Position numbers and translations under genes: made by a program
Assembly: GCA_029747585.1 (NCBI GenBank)
Contig: JAPEVF010000082.1
Span: 53,985 to 117,984 of the forward strand
Direction: 5' to 3'
Source: Pleurotus djamor
Lineage: Eukaryota > Basidiomycota > Agaricomycetes > Agaricales > Pleurotaceae
DNA length: 64,000 nt
Notes under the pieces: model-generated
What the model saw: the letters and a program-made list of their open reading frames with translations, nothing else
Database searches by the model: none
Told to the model about the DNA's origin: nothing
Shown: piece after piece, positions 12,630 through 25,148 of the stretch
Layout of the letters: every line of letters begins with the position of its first letter
Numbering within the stretch: the stretch's first letter is position 1

Positions 12630-15600
12630 ATCGAGACAGGAACATAATTACCGAGGTTGTGGGTTGGTCTCCTCACTATATCTTGAATACCAGACTCGAA
12701 GCAAACGAATAATATTCTGTATATCCAGACATCTAATCCTAATTTAACGCATCCCCCTCCCACCTCTCATATCCATACTGATGGATAGTGCACGACTGGC
12801 GTTACTGGTATGTAAGATTTCCAAGCTTTTCCTGAAGGTGCGCCACATCACCTCGGCCGTAAGGCCACTCCATTGGCGCATTACGCGTACGAACGCACAT
12901 CCTTGTATTGCCATTCTAACCCTGTGTTCGGAGAGTCTAAAATCTTGATGAGTCTCTCGCTTACTAGACTGAATTCGTTGTTATCTTAAGATTGCATCTG
13001 GACAGAAGTGGAGATTGGGAGGGGTTTTGGAAGCCCAGTATGGTATGGGTTTGGTTGGTTGGTCTGGAGTCTGGACTCGAACTCGTTTGGGTCGCGAAAG
13101 TCAAGGTAAATATCGCACAACAAATTGGCACGTGGCGGGAGATTTACTGCTCGAGCGAGTCGGGGTGCCTGTGGTGTGCCGAACGGTTGACGCAAGGTGG
13201 AAAGGTAAATCTCCATCCTATTTCTTGTTCATGTTCATTCACGAACATCTTCAGTCTCTGGTTCTCCGAGGAGATCAGGTCCAAAGTTCGCCGTTCCAAC
13301 TTTGTTTAAAACTTTAATTATGGGCCAGCGGTGAGTGCCTCCCACATGATGTTTTGTTAATGTGCCAAAGTAGCTCAATAGTCGTGCTTGTAAAGTAGTA
13401 TCATTGCTCATAGCGGATACGGCTTTCTTGAGCGTTCCTATCACGGAGTCGTCTCGTCCGTTGCTACCTCTTTACGCTATCGCAGACAGCGCTGGATCAA
13501 GTTGAACTTCTATAATGATGATGGTACTTAATTTACCTTCTATCTGACTGATGCATAGGAAACTTACTGTATTTGCATATCTTCTATAGCGTCGGCGTGT
13601 ACAGATAGAATGCTCTCCAGACCGCTGGCTCCTTCTGACCTGATTTTGTAGGTGACTCCGGGAGCGCTCGGTCGGTCCCTGGTTTTTGCCTTGTTGCAGA
13701 TATGTAACCTTACTTTCTCTCTGCTTCACTTTAGAATTTCCCACACCGTGTGGGCTCAACTCACCCCAAAAAGAACGACTGGAAGAACGACCGCTTTGCT
13801 GATTGTTTGACCTTTGACATAATAGTGCGTAACTGCGTTTTCGGCCGTACAACTCTCCGACGACGACTTGGGCTGTGGGCACGGTGGGTACGGTGGGTAG
13901 GTGTCCTTACTAATTCTAGGCACGTCCACCCTCTCCCTTTTCCCAAGACCTGCAAACTGCGAAACTCAAATCCAGCCACAGCCAATCGATCATCTTTTAT
14001 CAGTCGTTTCTATTGGGACATGTTGGGGCAGTGATCGTGCTTCGCTTCCTTCTCATCCCCGTCTTCCTCTTCATAGCTCATGTTTTGCGTGTGCGTGAAG
14101 GTATGTCCTTACCCGGCCCTCGCTGTGGGGTGGTGTGTCAGGAGGCTGTTGATCGATGCTTCTATTTGCAGGAACTTGGGAAACTCCGGAAGGGTCGTTG
14201 GGTGGTAATTCATAAGGTCAAGATGTGTGCTATAAATTCGCTCACATCAAGCACCGAGTAGAGTAATTATCGGTCTCCAGGGGTCGCCCCCGCAAAACAG
14301 ACACCCAACATAGCGTACGTAAAAGGTTAAATGACCTTGCACTTCACCTCGGGACAGGTACTGGCGCGATGGTTGCTATCCGACTAGAATTTAATATGGC
14401 TTGATTCCGAGGGTTGGTTGGATTTTCCTTCTGTCAGAGCTTTTGTGCCGAGTATGTTGACGGACTTTGCGGTTAGGAATGCCGAGTGCGAAGACTATTG
14501 GACGGTCGCGGCGGGAGTAGCGTCGGGGAGATAACTGGGTGCGCACCAATCAGAACGCATCCGGCAGACAGACGGCGATGAAGCCACCCCAAGGTGCGAA
14601 ATATACTTCCGGAAATTAGAATCTTGCGGGTCTCCTCTAAAGGGTACTTACATGCGCCAGCTACATGCTCTGTGCATCCCAAAACANAACTTGATTCCCA
14701 TGGTTCATCACCTAGCCTATAGGATCGGACATTTCCTTGGAGTTCTTACTTGGTTCTTACGCCAATCTTGCGCCAAAGTCAAAATAAAATGGGTTCTTAG
14801 TGTTTCAGGGTACCTTGAAGTGTATAGGAGCTGCATGCTTGGTCTGTTGAGCCTGTATGATTGGCGGGATGAAATGGGGTCGCGTCCGCTGGACTCAAGC
14901 TGGACCCCAGCATCCTAGTCGGAAGTAAATCCATTAAGGTCGATTTTAGGCGCCCGACCTTGAGTCACAGCTCCCTAACGACTGACTCGTTCAGCTTCCT
15001 TCGTTAACGTTGCTTCTTCCTCTCTTACCCACCTTATTGCACCCAATATCTCCTGTCATCACACACGAAAACCCGTCTGAAAATGGCTACGACGGCCGTC
15101 TGTAGGAGTTCTGAGTTGATTAGGGGCTAAATCTGCTGGCGAGCCCCGACTGCCTCTCATGAGCACTTTTCTCTCTTCGGTTGGCGCACAGAAACAGTGC
15201 GCGGTCTCTATAAAGTCCTTCTGCATCACAGAACTGTTTCTGCGGGACTCGAACGAACTATTTGCTCAATTATCTCATTCCTGAGCTCGACGCAGGCTAG
15301 ACTCTTCTCCTTCAATCTCCTCGTCAGCTGTCTCGGCTCTCCGGTTTCCTCTGCTGCGCCGAAAAACTTGATCAAGGGGTCGCATGCCGATTTAGACTAG
15401 TCTTCGCACCAGATCGACTGCTACTGTGCCGTGGAAGGATCGATGAAGAGCCGTCAGGTCATCTTTGGCTACTTCTCATGCCTTCACACACCCTTGCGTG
15501 GAACCGAGTGTCTTCATCAGGATAATCTCGAACTGAGAAGAACTTCATCATGAAGATGTCCCTGGGGGCTCTCTCATTGACTTCGGAAGTTTAACATAGG

Positions 15601-15870
15601 TGTGTATGCGTTGGATTGGTATACTCGTACTGATGGCATAGCATAGATGTACATATAGACATGGTGGTATGAAGTGGTGTTGCTTGAAATGCTTGCGAAA
15701 GAGGTAAATAGCAGTCCTAACTGTTGGAAATTGACGTAAGAAAGGAAAGCGCGATGTAAATTGAAAGCAAAGAAAGGCTAAGCAAGTTACGAGTTAGAGT
15801 CAAGACGACCGTCCCAGGCTAGACAGGAAAGACGAACCGAAATAAATGCGAAATTCACAGCGATCTTGTC
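12630..15870. other. Gene-poor stretch
   Basis: About 3.2 kb without a gene that I can support. Open frames such as 13472-13882 (minus) and 13750-14034 (plus) are short, rich in Arg/Ser and lack splice-supported partners. A pyrimidine-rich, promoter-like segment near 15000-15080 precedes an ATG at about 15083 (MATTA). That codon could splice (GTCTGT donor, GCACAG acceptor near 15190) into a frame that stops within about 40 codons. I recognise no product, and this may be a decayed gene or a transcribed non-coding locus. Confidence 0.4.
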
Positions 15871-17497
15871 TCAAGGTCCAGTAGGGTGCGCCAATTCCAA
15901 TATCCAACTTCCGTCCCTCTGCTGCTTCAAGCCGGAGAAGATCCTGGTGCCCCTCAATAAATCCACTCTCCGCATTCCCTGTCGTTTCTCATACTCCGTA
16001 AGACGCGGCGAATCCCGGCATCGCTGTTCAAATGCTGGAACAAATGCATGCATGTGCTCCGCTGGTATCAACTGGTATACTTCGTCCTTGGAGAGCTGCC
16101 GATGAAAGGTTTTGTATATGGCGCTAAGCACGTCTATACAGCGGATCCCTTCGCTTCGGTGAACTCGTATCGGCCAAGAAGGAAGTTTGGGGTATACAAT
16201 GTGCATGTCGGTTACGATATCGTGAGTGCAAACTGGCATCTCCCGCTCGGCGACTGTAAGGTTCATGAAGACTCCCTCGCCATATTTCTTCGCCCGGATA
16301 TTCTCAGGTATGTCTGGGTCGAAGGCAATATCGAAATACAATAACGGTCGTCGCCGTTTGTAGTTGTACTCGACCAGTGGCCATGTCAAAGATATCGCCT
16401 CCCCCTTCGTCGGAACTAATATCTTGGTTAGTTTTTGATAGATTACTCGTGGAAAGACAAAGGGCAAACCCTTCTTCACAGTCGTCCAGGTGCTCGGCCC
16501 TGGCGTCTCCGCTCTGCGGGACGACAAATGCGAAGCTAAACACCCCATGTCAGAAGATATATTAAACGTACGCAGTCTGCTTACGGGGCGAAGGTGAAGT
16601 GTCCGCGGTTGAGTGGTGTCTCCGACGAGAATATTCATGATCTAGGGTGAGCCTGAGCATTTCCCGTCAAAATAAAGTTCCCCTTTACTTACTATGGTCT
16701 AAGCTCCTTGACAGGGGATACGACTTGCTAGGAACACTACCCATAGCAGGCCTGACCTGACTGGCGGCTCCGCAAGCGTCATTATCCATCTTTGAGGGGA
16801 ATGCTACCGTCTGCGTGCCGGCATAATTTTCTCGTGGGTGCGAAGACGCTATCATATTGAGTACGGACTTAGACCCGCGTTGACCGGTTCGCATTGCCAG
16901 TGAGTACTCACGCCAGCCCTTGTGTATCGATTTCATTCGTGATTGACTTTCTGGAAGCCCGCTCCCAGTCGCACTGGATGAACCTGTGGAGAATGAGCAC
17001 TTGATTCCACGAGTACCAAGGACTAGCAATCACCAGCCAATGACGCACAACGTTCATGACAAAAGGGCCCGCCCGCTTGAAAATTAACTGAAGAATATCT
17101 TTGAGAAAATCTGAATATCCCGCGCTCTTTCAAACTCACCAGATATTGGCTTGGACGAATCAGACAAATCAATCGGAGGGGAGGCTAATCCAAATGAACA
17201 CCTTCAACTGCGATCCCTTTCCGCAGGGGTGGATAGTGCGGACATACCTTTGTCAGTGTCATAAGTCGTTGATTTCGTCTTCATAGATGATTTCGGCTTG
17301 GCCGTTGAATCTCGTCGTGTCCTGAAGAATGTCCGTGGGGTCGTTGGTCTCGAATCTGCTACGACTTTCTTGAGCGTAGCGATCTTATCCGATGGAGGTC
17401 GTGAAGCCGGTGAGGTTCTATCTTCATCATCGGGGAGAGATACACTCTTTAATTTCGGGGTCGAAGGTTCCGCCGACCACTTGGAGAAGATGCCCAT
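15871..17497 (-). CDS. DUF6699-like basidiomycete protein
   Basis: The C-terminal exon (15871 to about 16640) holds a conserved block: LLYFDIAFDP, then YPKLPSWPIRVHRSEGIRCIDVLSAIY, then LSKDEVYQLIPAEH. This resembles DUF6699, a domain of unknown function expanded in Agaricomycetes. Upstream exons read in the same direction: a Ser/Thr-rich low-complexity segment (STGSSSATGSGLPESQSR, near 16920-16990) and a first exon starting MGIFSKWSAEPSTPKLKS at 17497. Joining these pieces is my inference; GT-AG sites are present, but the alternative is a shorter protein starting at 16638 (MNILVGDTT). The N-terminal half looks disordered. No catalytic motif is visible and no function can be stated. Confidence 0.62.
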
Positions 17498-18960
17498 ACT
17501 ATCGTTACAACGTATGTCGCGGTCCTGGGTGGTGGTGAGGATGAAAGAGAGATGGAGGAACGAGTTCCGTAGGCCTGATGGTGACAAGGCCACGAGTCGA
17601 GGGCTAGACGGCTGTTATGTGCGAGGTGAAGTGGTAAGTGAGATAACAGACATATGTGACTGGGCTGAGTTACCTGGTGGCCGATAGGCTTTGAAGCACC
17701 TAAGCCTGGTAGGCCCTCGGGGTCCCCAGTCAGCCTTCGACCCAAGTTATAGGTGGAAGGTAGGCGAAAGCTAACGGATGGCCAACACGAGGCATCGTCC
17801 AATACCAATCTCCTGCCCATCCGGATTGGTCGGTTTTGCCATGATGTCACGCTACATCCACGTGACTGAAAGGGGGTGCGGCGTAGGTTCAACTGAACCG
17901 TCAGACCTTGGACTGAAGGTTGAATATAGCATGTCGTTATCGATAGTGCTCCGGGGATCAGCTGCCTTTCGTTCCAATGGAATACCTGGTCTCTGCAACG
18001 AGGCAAAGCTTCATGAATGGGTGCGGTGTCTACGGACCCGTACCCGCAATTCTACGTCGTCCACGGCGTCCACCTCCACCGTTTCCCAAGCGTAGGCACG
18101 CTTGGCTAGTCAATAGGACGCGTAATCTTCGTCTAAGTTTAGCCCGTATCGATCAAAAATGGACCCAAGCTACCGCTGAAAGGGATTGACGAAAAGTTGA
18201 GCTGCGTAACTCGTGGATTGCATTTGAGGCCTTCCATGATGCAGGTGAGCGTCTATATGTCATTTGACTTTGAGCGCATGTTATGTGGTGGTGTGTGGCG
18301 TAGCCGTGCACGAAACCTGGGAAGCCAGCTTGGACTCCCCAGAACCATTTATTGTCATGAGTACGCCCGTTGAAGTTGAGAGATGGCATCAAAAGATCCA
18401 AGGTACCCCAGTAACTCTGCTGCATTCAGTTTCCCTGGAGCAGGAATGTCCACCCCGCCGATAGAGGACGAGATCTACAACCACACATCAAAGGTGTTCT
18501 TGGAGTGCATCAGACCACGAAGCGCGAAGTTCGCCACAAACCCATATTGCATACCATTTCCCAGGCGGACTTTTTTCCAAGGATCTGTAATTAGAGTGGA
18601 GAACCGCTCCGGACTTTAGCAAGGCCTCATGTGCCCCGGAGTTAAAGTATGGTTACTCGCGAGTGTCACTTCGCGGAAGGTGTCGACATTGGGAATATGA
18701 CAAGGGTTACCACAGGTCTGGGGAGGGCTCAATGTCATAACAGCCGTGCTTCGGTATTCTCCCGCTAACCTTTACCTCGATGGGTAGGTGTCACGGTTTG
18801 ATAAGTAAGTAACGAGAAGGTCCGAGAAGGATATACAAAGGAAAATGGTTGGAGCGGAGAGTTTCCGGCTGCGCGCTCACCGCGCCGGGGTTGTTACAAC
18901 CATCTTTGCCAGATAACGACAAAGAAATACCCGGCCAGAATACCCGCCACTACACGCAAA
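17498..18960. other. Intergenic or unassigned region
   Basis: No supported gene. The plus-strand frame at 18383-18619 (MASKDPRYPSNSAAFSF...) and the minus-strand frame at 17449-18006 are open by length, but neither matches a family nor connects by convincing introns to further coding sequence. Confidence 0.4.
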
Positions 18961-19440
18961 CTCATGACTCCATGGCTATCAATGCTTCTCGTGTTATAGC
19001 GTTCAGAATAGGATTTGACTCGCAAGAAGAACCTGTCTCTAGGTGGGGGTCGCTGCCCGTTGATAGTCCAGTACCAGCGCGAAGGCGAATCTTTGGGATG
19101 CATGCTAAGCTTTAGAACAACAGAGTACCCCAAATGGAATATCTTTATCTCACCTCGAAACAAGCCGTGCGTAAGCGTGCCGAAGAAGAAGGCGATATAG
19201 ACCGCAGCTTGTTCGAAAGCTACGATGACCACGAGCAAGATAATGGGCCCAGCGGCAATGATAGCCAAGATAGTGAAGGCCACGTAAGGGTGGTCAGTTC
19301 CTAGGCGATGATTGGGCCGAGTTGAGTGTAGTGTGCGATGGAGGAGGGCGGAAGCCTACATACCAAACTGGACTAGAGCATGACTTATAGAGGTGGATAT
19401 GCCTTTGACATGGTCATAGACCCACACTGGTAAGGATCAA
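18961..19440 (-). CDS. Small predicted membrane protein
   Basis: I do not recognise the family. An exon near 19379-19438 reads WVYDHVKGISTSISHALVQF. It splices (GTATGT donor, CCTAG acceptor) to GTDHPYVAFTILAIIAAG and on through two adjacent hydrophobic segments, PIILLVVIVAFEQ and AAVYIAFFFGTLTHG, near 19155-19300. A third exon with an acceptor near 19108 gives a short polar tail ending in ALIAMES at 18961. Without that last intron the frame would run on to 18894. The layout (short amphipathic head, Gly/Ala-rich membrane hairpin, small tail) recalls the small hydrophobic proteins common in Agaricomycetes, but this is only a resemblance. The true start, possibly near 19530 (MAWRIAW), is unresolved. 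Confidence 0.42.
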
Positions 19441-20258
19441 CACCGGAATTACGGTCAGTTCGTGTTCAACCTCATGGCAAGATGCACTTTGGAAAACACA
19501 CCACATAGGTATTCCAGGCAATTCGCCAGGCCATCTATTGCATAATCTGGGTGAAACTCGATATCAGTTGGATAAGCGGGATTTTCGGAGAGAAAAACTC
19601 ACTAATCGATGCGAAAATACCTATGATCCATCTCCACAAGTCTTTGAAGATCGTACAACCACAGTTTTCGGGTGAAGTCAGCGAAGAGGTGCACATAGTT
19701 TACGGTCGGTAAGATGGCCTTCGCATGCGTTGCAACTACTCGACCTTTTAAACCAACGGGCAGGCATCCTCGAGGACGCCGTTGCTTGCCACGAGTAGTC
19801 ACTCTTATGAAGACCACGCCGTCAGTCACACAAGCGGCCCCGTATTCTTGACATCACATCATCAGTAGGACTTCAAAAACGGTCAGAGAAAAGCAGGCAG
19901 TTGGGAAGTTGTATAGTTGTTGGGCGATGCGTTGCACAGGTCGCGTACCTACTTAGTTGGATGGTTCCTCTCTTTCTGGGTGTGAATCATTATCCAGCTC
20001 CGTTTGAAATTGACCCCTTTCTCCTAATAAGTACTGCCCCGTACAGCTATTGAGTCCGTTCAAATGTTCCATCCTTCTTTGGAGCCGTACATCTACTTTC
20101 TCGCCACTGAATGATCTACCAATATATTGGATAGGATAATTTCTTCACTACTAGAAGCTTACCAGGTGGATAGATGGTGCATTGATGCTGGCACGCGGTG
20201 GCGTTGACATTTCATCGAACGCAGGGTTACATAGAAGAAGGGCAGAGAAATACGCTAA
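19441..20258. other. Intergenic region
   Basis: Between the small membrane protein and the MFS permease. It may contain the first exon of the former. The minus-strand frame at 19602-19829 is not recognisable. Nothing else seen. Confidence 0.4.
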
Positions 20259-22918
20259 TTAGTACAAGTATCTGAATCCCTTACGGTGTTCCATCGCTTG
20301 CTCAAAGGTGATGCCCTCAAGCCTCGCAGCTTCTTCAACTCGTCCTCTATTAGCACCCTCCATGAACCTCTTCTCATCTTCATCAAGCTTCCGATTTTCA
20401 CGAACGAGCATTTGTCGCATGACTGGTAAGCAAGCAAAAGGATCACCGCGCCCAAACACGAAGGTGAGGTCACTGAAGGTTGGAGGAAGAACTCGGTGAC
20501 GTACGAAGCGATAGCAGACTTGAGAACACCAGTGACGCTAGACTAATTACCATTGATTGGTGGTACTTGGGTCCCCACGCAGCTTTCCATGTGTAAGAGC
20601 CGATACTAGGGAGGGTAATCAGCAAGGATGAGCTGACAGGAGAATTCGACTTACAGATTTCCAATGTTGCCGAAGCCGTTGACGATACCGATCGCAGCAG
20701 CTCGTTTCCTTTAGGTTAAAAGTTATTTGAGTATCAGCATAAAGGTAGACCGCTTTACTGACGCTGGAGGTCGAGGAATGGCATTTGAAGTCCAGACCAA
20801 GGTCATCGCAAATCCTAGATGTTGCGCGGGCGGGTGAGTATATTCATGGAGGAAAGCGGAAATGCCTACCACAGTACCCCATTGCCATAAGGAACAAGGA
20901 AACATACCGGCCACCAGTACTCATTGTCGAGAGGGCAATGATAAACCCAAGGATCACGCCCCACATCCAACCAGCGATGTGGAGGAAGCGTTCGCCAGTC
21001 CGATCTTCAGATGGCGGTGACTAACCATGACATACTGGGTATATGATTGGAACGAACCAGAGTGCCAGGCGTTGAGGCAGCACATGATGCTGGCTAGAAC
21101 CCAGGGCGGTCTAAATAACAATCTTAGGAAAGTAAATCAACCGAAGAAATGGCCAGCAAACGCACGCTGCAAGGAGTAAAGTAACTGTAGTCGAGAAGCC
21201 AAGCGTCCCAGTTAGGCTTGGTGCGGGAAGAGCGATCAGCCAGTTGGATTGAGCCTTACAAGAAACTCAAGACATACGTCGGGAAGAATTGGACAAAGCT
21301 TAGGCCTAGTAGTTGAGTGATAGACATCATGGCAAAGACATAAGTTTTGGAGTCTTTCAAGGCCATGACGAGACCCTTTAGCGCACTAGAATGGCATTAT
21401 AAGTCTGGTTGAACAAAGGCGGAACAAACCTACGAATCTTCATTGGAATCCTTGTCTGCTTCACCGGCATCATCTGCTAAACGAGCTTGGGCAAGTCGAC
21501 TCTCAAACGGAGTAATCCAACGTGTATTGTGCGGCTGTTACTCTCGTGTAAGTGAGGTTCAGTGAGGGGGAAACCCGAGCGACACTGACATAGTCAGGGA
21601 GCGCCCACCTGAGCAAGAAATTGATGGCGTTAGTCTCTGTACATGAAGAATAGTTTGGGGACTAACATGCTCATGAACCCAATTGTGCAAGTGATCGATC
21701 CCTGGTGCATGGATGAGACTCTTAGCTACGATCACCACTGTAGGAGGTCCATGAATATACCTCAATGAAAAAGAGCCTGATCCATAGCTGAGTATGAGTA
21801 GATCTTTTGTAGCGAGTACTCACCATCTCCAAGCTCTGATCCCTCGCTTTCCCTCCATGGTTGACAAGATACCGGCCGCTATGAGCTACATGAAAAGATT
21901 GAGATTATTAGGAGGGACTCAGGGATGGGCACTCACAGCTCCGAAAGCGTTTGAGATCAGCAAACCAGCATACAGTACTGCAGAGCGGAGGGCGAGTTCC
22001 TACAGAAGCGTTCGTGAGACTGGAACATGTACCATAGCTCAGGATCTGTGATTTATTTTTACCTTCTTCGTATACCACCTAGATAAGAGGTAAACAGCGC
22101 CAGGATAGAAGGCAGCCTGCGAGAGCAAGTGGTTAGTAAATACACCAAACGTGTGAGTACGCTATTACTTCGGGGAGGCCAATGAATACCCGGCATGTGA
22201 GGATCCCTCCGAAGTTTTGGGTGATCTAAAATAATATGGGTATCGGAATGGTTTACTAAGAATGCAAGAATGACTAACCCCAGTCAATGCGCTGGTAAGG
22301 CCCCAGGCTACGACGCAACCTCCGATGTAAACTGAAGGCCTGTTCCAGGGTCGTAAATTAGAGCAGATACAACTTAGGAGGAAGACGAACCTCGATACAA
22401 CGTTCAATAACTGCAACATAAGCGCCATAAGCAATGGAAGTAATGGCTTCGAGACCCTATCAAGACTCACCATATTTGAGGGTATCTGAGCTGGACAATA
22501 CGAAACAAACAGAATTGCGATGACAGTGGCGTATTGTACATCTAATTTCGTCAGTTGGCAAGGACACGCCAGTCCCAATGACTAGAGATACCAGTGATTC
22601 CCAAGTCCTGTTCCATTCCTTGTAAACGGGCGGTTGTGATGCCGTTTCGCTAATATTTGCCGAGATACGTGTCAATGTAGGTCGCCTGCAAGAGTTCTAA
22701 GCACCTACGTCGATGTAGTTCATGATGTAGATAATGAAGATGGCAGGTAAAAGCCGCATATCCAGTTTCCGCACCAACTTCTTCTCGGCAAGAGTCCTCT
22801 CTGGGGAACCTGGAGGAGGTAAGCCCGAGACGGCAGCTTCGTGCTTGATGCTTGAGGTAGAGGAGCGATTCTCTACCTCTTGGACATCACCAGTGTCTTT
22901 CTCGTTGAGTGGCTGCAT
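20259..22918 (-). CDS. MFS permease, anion:cation symporter (Dal5/Tna1-like) family
   Basis: A 12-helix plasma-membrane transporter of the group that carries allantoate, nicotinate, pantothenate or similar organic anions. The start at 22918 gives MQPLNEKDTGDVQ. After a hydrophilic head comes KLVRKLDMRLLPAIFIIYIMNYID; a roughly 60-bp intron ending ATATTAG joins this to RNGITTARLQGMEQDLGITG, the family's first loop. Next come QYATVIAILFVSYCPAQIPSNM (TM2), PSVYIGGCVVAWGL (TM3) and the region leading to FGGILTCRVFIGLPE. The C-terminal exon ends FEQAMEHRKGFRYLY, a strongly family-specific ending. Well over ten small introns fragment the gene, which is why no single long frame is seen. The substrate cannot be predicted. 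Confidence 0.86.
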
Positions 22919-23683
22919 GGTTGATGAGCGGAAAGGTGTACAGATGGTATAAATATGACTCTGACCTTTTATTAGGAAATTTTCTTCACGGGGCTGTATT
23001 TGCGTCCTATAGCCGACCCGAAGGCCTATAATTATGTACAGTACCCCACGGGTGGAGAGAATATGTCACCATAAGCCTTGACGGCAGAAGGGCTTCCTAA
23101 ATTCCATCAGCACACTCTCCTTTGGAAAGAGGTGGAGAGTGAGTTTATCAGCGTGGCAGACGTCAAACAAGGCTATTCTGACACATCGACGCTACATAGA
23201 TAGCATGCTCAGCGAAAAGAGCTTGAGGAAATGCGAGAGGTAAAAGCTTGTCAGCCAATGTTGCCTGACGTAGGATAGAGGTGTGGGAGGGAGTACGAGT
23301 CTCCCACATTGTTCCTAACCCCGTGGACAGAGTCAAATGACTTCCACGGATCCTGCTAACCGCATCGGAACGATAAGGAGCGCTAAGACATAGAATTGAC
23401 TCCTTACCTATTCGCCAGCCGTAGTGTCGGGTTAGGCTCGAATTCCAGCCTCTATGACGGGAGGATGACAGTCGATTAGTGTCGAGTTAGCCCGTAAGTG
23501 CGCCGTCTGGTAATCAAGGTGGCGTTGGTTGATTCTCGGACACTGGCATGGGAATGCTGAATAGAGCGTTGAATAGTGCGCAGGGAGTAAGTAATATTTT
23601 ATATTTTGGTTCGCTAAAGTGTTACTTTCAAATCTGAGAAGCGATCAATGAGAAAGCATGTAGACAGACAGACATCCGTGCAA
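22919..23683. other. Intergenic, upstream region of the MFS permease
   Basis: No gene seen. It contains the permease promoter and the 3' flank of the CsbD-like gene. Confidence 0.45.
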
Positions 23684-24875
23684 CTAACCCTGTCTTTCCC
23701 TTCCCCTTTCAATCATAGTTTCATTCCCAACAACTTTCCCGGCGACCTCTTCCACCTTGCCTGCATAATTGTCGTAAAAACGTACACAAAAAGCCTTCGA
23801 AGGAGCCGCTTACCTTTCATCTTGTCACCAAAGCTATGACCAGTGCGTCTAGGGGCATCAGCGGTTGGAGATTTGGTAAACTCGTGATGCTGGACTGTTC
23901 CATTGTGATCTTCACGATGGGGGGTAGACCCAAACGAGGCGCCGCCCTTGGTGCCTGCGTCAGAGCCGACAGCATCACGCTCACCACGATCTCCATGGTT
24001 AGAAGACCCATGAGATGTGAATTGTTGGGGCTGCTGTTTCCGGTCGTAATCGCGGTCGTTCGAGCTTGATAAGTTCGTAGACGCCTCATTGGTATTGAGC
24101 TGGTTATTATCGCCGTAACCACCTCCGTAACCACCTCCTTGGGCAGACCCAGCGTTAGAGTACTGACTCGCTTGCCCGGACGTCGTCGCTGGACTGGGTT
24201 GACCATTCAAAGTCGAGAGGAAGGTGGAAGCATCGTCATTGCCGGTAGACTGAGTGTTATCAAAGCCAGTGCCATCGCCACGGTTGGAATTGACGTCAAT
24301 ACCACCCGTTCTCTGGCCGGATGCTTCAAGCGAACCATGATCAATGTTCGACGAATTTCGACCATACGCCTCCTTGCTACCAGCGTCGATGCCACCCGAA
24401 CGAACACCATGCGCTTCCATGGAACCAGCGTCAATCTGTCCTGCACGCTGACCGTAATGTTCCTTTGAGTTGGCATCGATGCCTGCTTCTCCACCTCCAA
24501 TTGTGGTAGTTTCATAGCCGCCAGCCATGCCCAAACCACCGTTGCTGGTCGAATGATCGAGCTGAATGATCTGTTAGCGTCCAACAAACAGGCAAACTCA
24601 ACAGTGTGCGTACTGACAGCATTCTGGCGTTCAGAGTCATTGAATGCGATCGCGTTCGCGCCGAAATTTTGTCCTTGCTTAAACCCAGAATCGGTTCGGC
24701 TGCCACTCAAATCGCGGTTGGTGTCTTCGAAACCAGTGCCGTTCATTGGTTTGGACACTGACATTGCACAAAGCTCAGGAATACCTTCAACAAGTAGAAT
24801 CCAAGCAAAGAGCTTACTTTCAGAGTCACCGAACGCGTTGGATGAGTAGTTGTTTGATTGAGTGAAAGAGGCCAT
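23684..24875 (-). CDS. CsbD-like protein with five tandem ~15-residue repeats
   Basis: The start at 24875 gives MASFTQSNNYSSNAFGDSE. Two introns lead into a Gly/Asn/Gln-rich hydrophilic protein. Between about 24280 and 24495 the protein has five degenerate repeats of the form G-x-I-D-A-G-S-x-E-A-x-G-x-R (copies begin AGIDANSKEHYG, GQIDAGSMEAHG, GGIDAGSKEAYG, SNIDHGSLEASG, GGIDVNSN). The end reads FGDKMKG, then after an intron KVEEVAGKVVGNETMIERGRERQG. This matches the CsbD/UPF0337 motif (DKxKGKxEEVxGKxxGNxxxxxKG) found in small stress-induced proteins of bacteria and fungi. Low complexity and lack of Cys or signal peptide suggest a soluble, disordered cytosolic protein. A stress role is inferred from CsbD relatives. 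It is divergent from Sen15, with about 270 bp between starts. Confidence 0.72.
24280..24500 (-). repeat. Coding tandem repeat, five copies of about 45 bp
   Basis: Within the CsbD-like gene. Each unit encodes about 15 residues built on IDAGSxEAxGxR. Units differ at the nucleotide level, so the array is old or under protein-level selection and not a fresh microsatellite expansion. Confidence 0.7.
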
Positions 24876-25148
24876 TGTAATTGCGATATTATCTAGTCAA
24901 GACAACTTGAAGTGACTTTTATACACGATCAACGGCTTAGGTCCGCTCCATGACCTCTCCTCCATCATCTCGAAGTGGGGCGAGGATGACCGTCGAGAAC
25001 CAAGGATTTGTGTCATTGATGATGATGGCGTTGGTGTACAGGCGGAAGGCGCTTCAAGATACAGATAAGTATTCAATATTCAATAGCCAAGCGCCCATGT
25101 CGACGACGACGACAGCAACGACGACCGCGACGGCAACGACAATTACAA

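Noticed and set aside
13472..13882. 136-codon minus-strand frame rich in Ser/Arg/Gln
   Set aside because: No family features and no supporting splice partners; likely random.
17449..18006. 185-codon minus-strand open frame upstream of the DUF6699-like gene
   Set aside because: No recognisable motif; it overlaps the first exon of the DUF6699-like model in another frame and has the composition of non-coding DNA.
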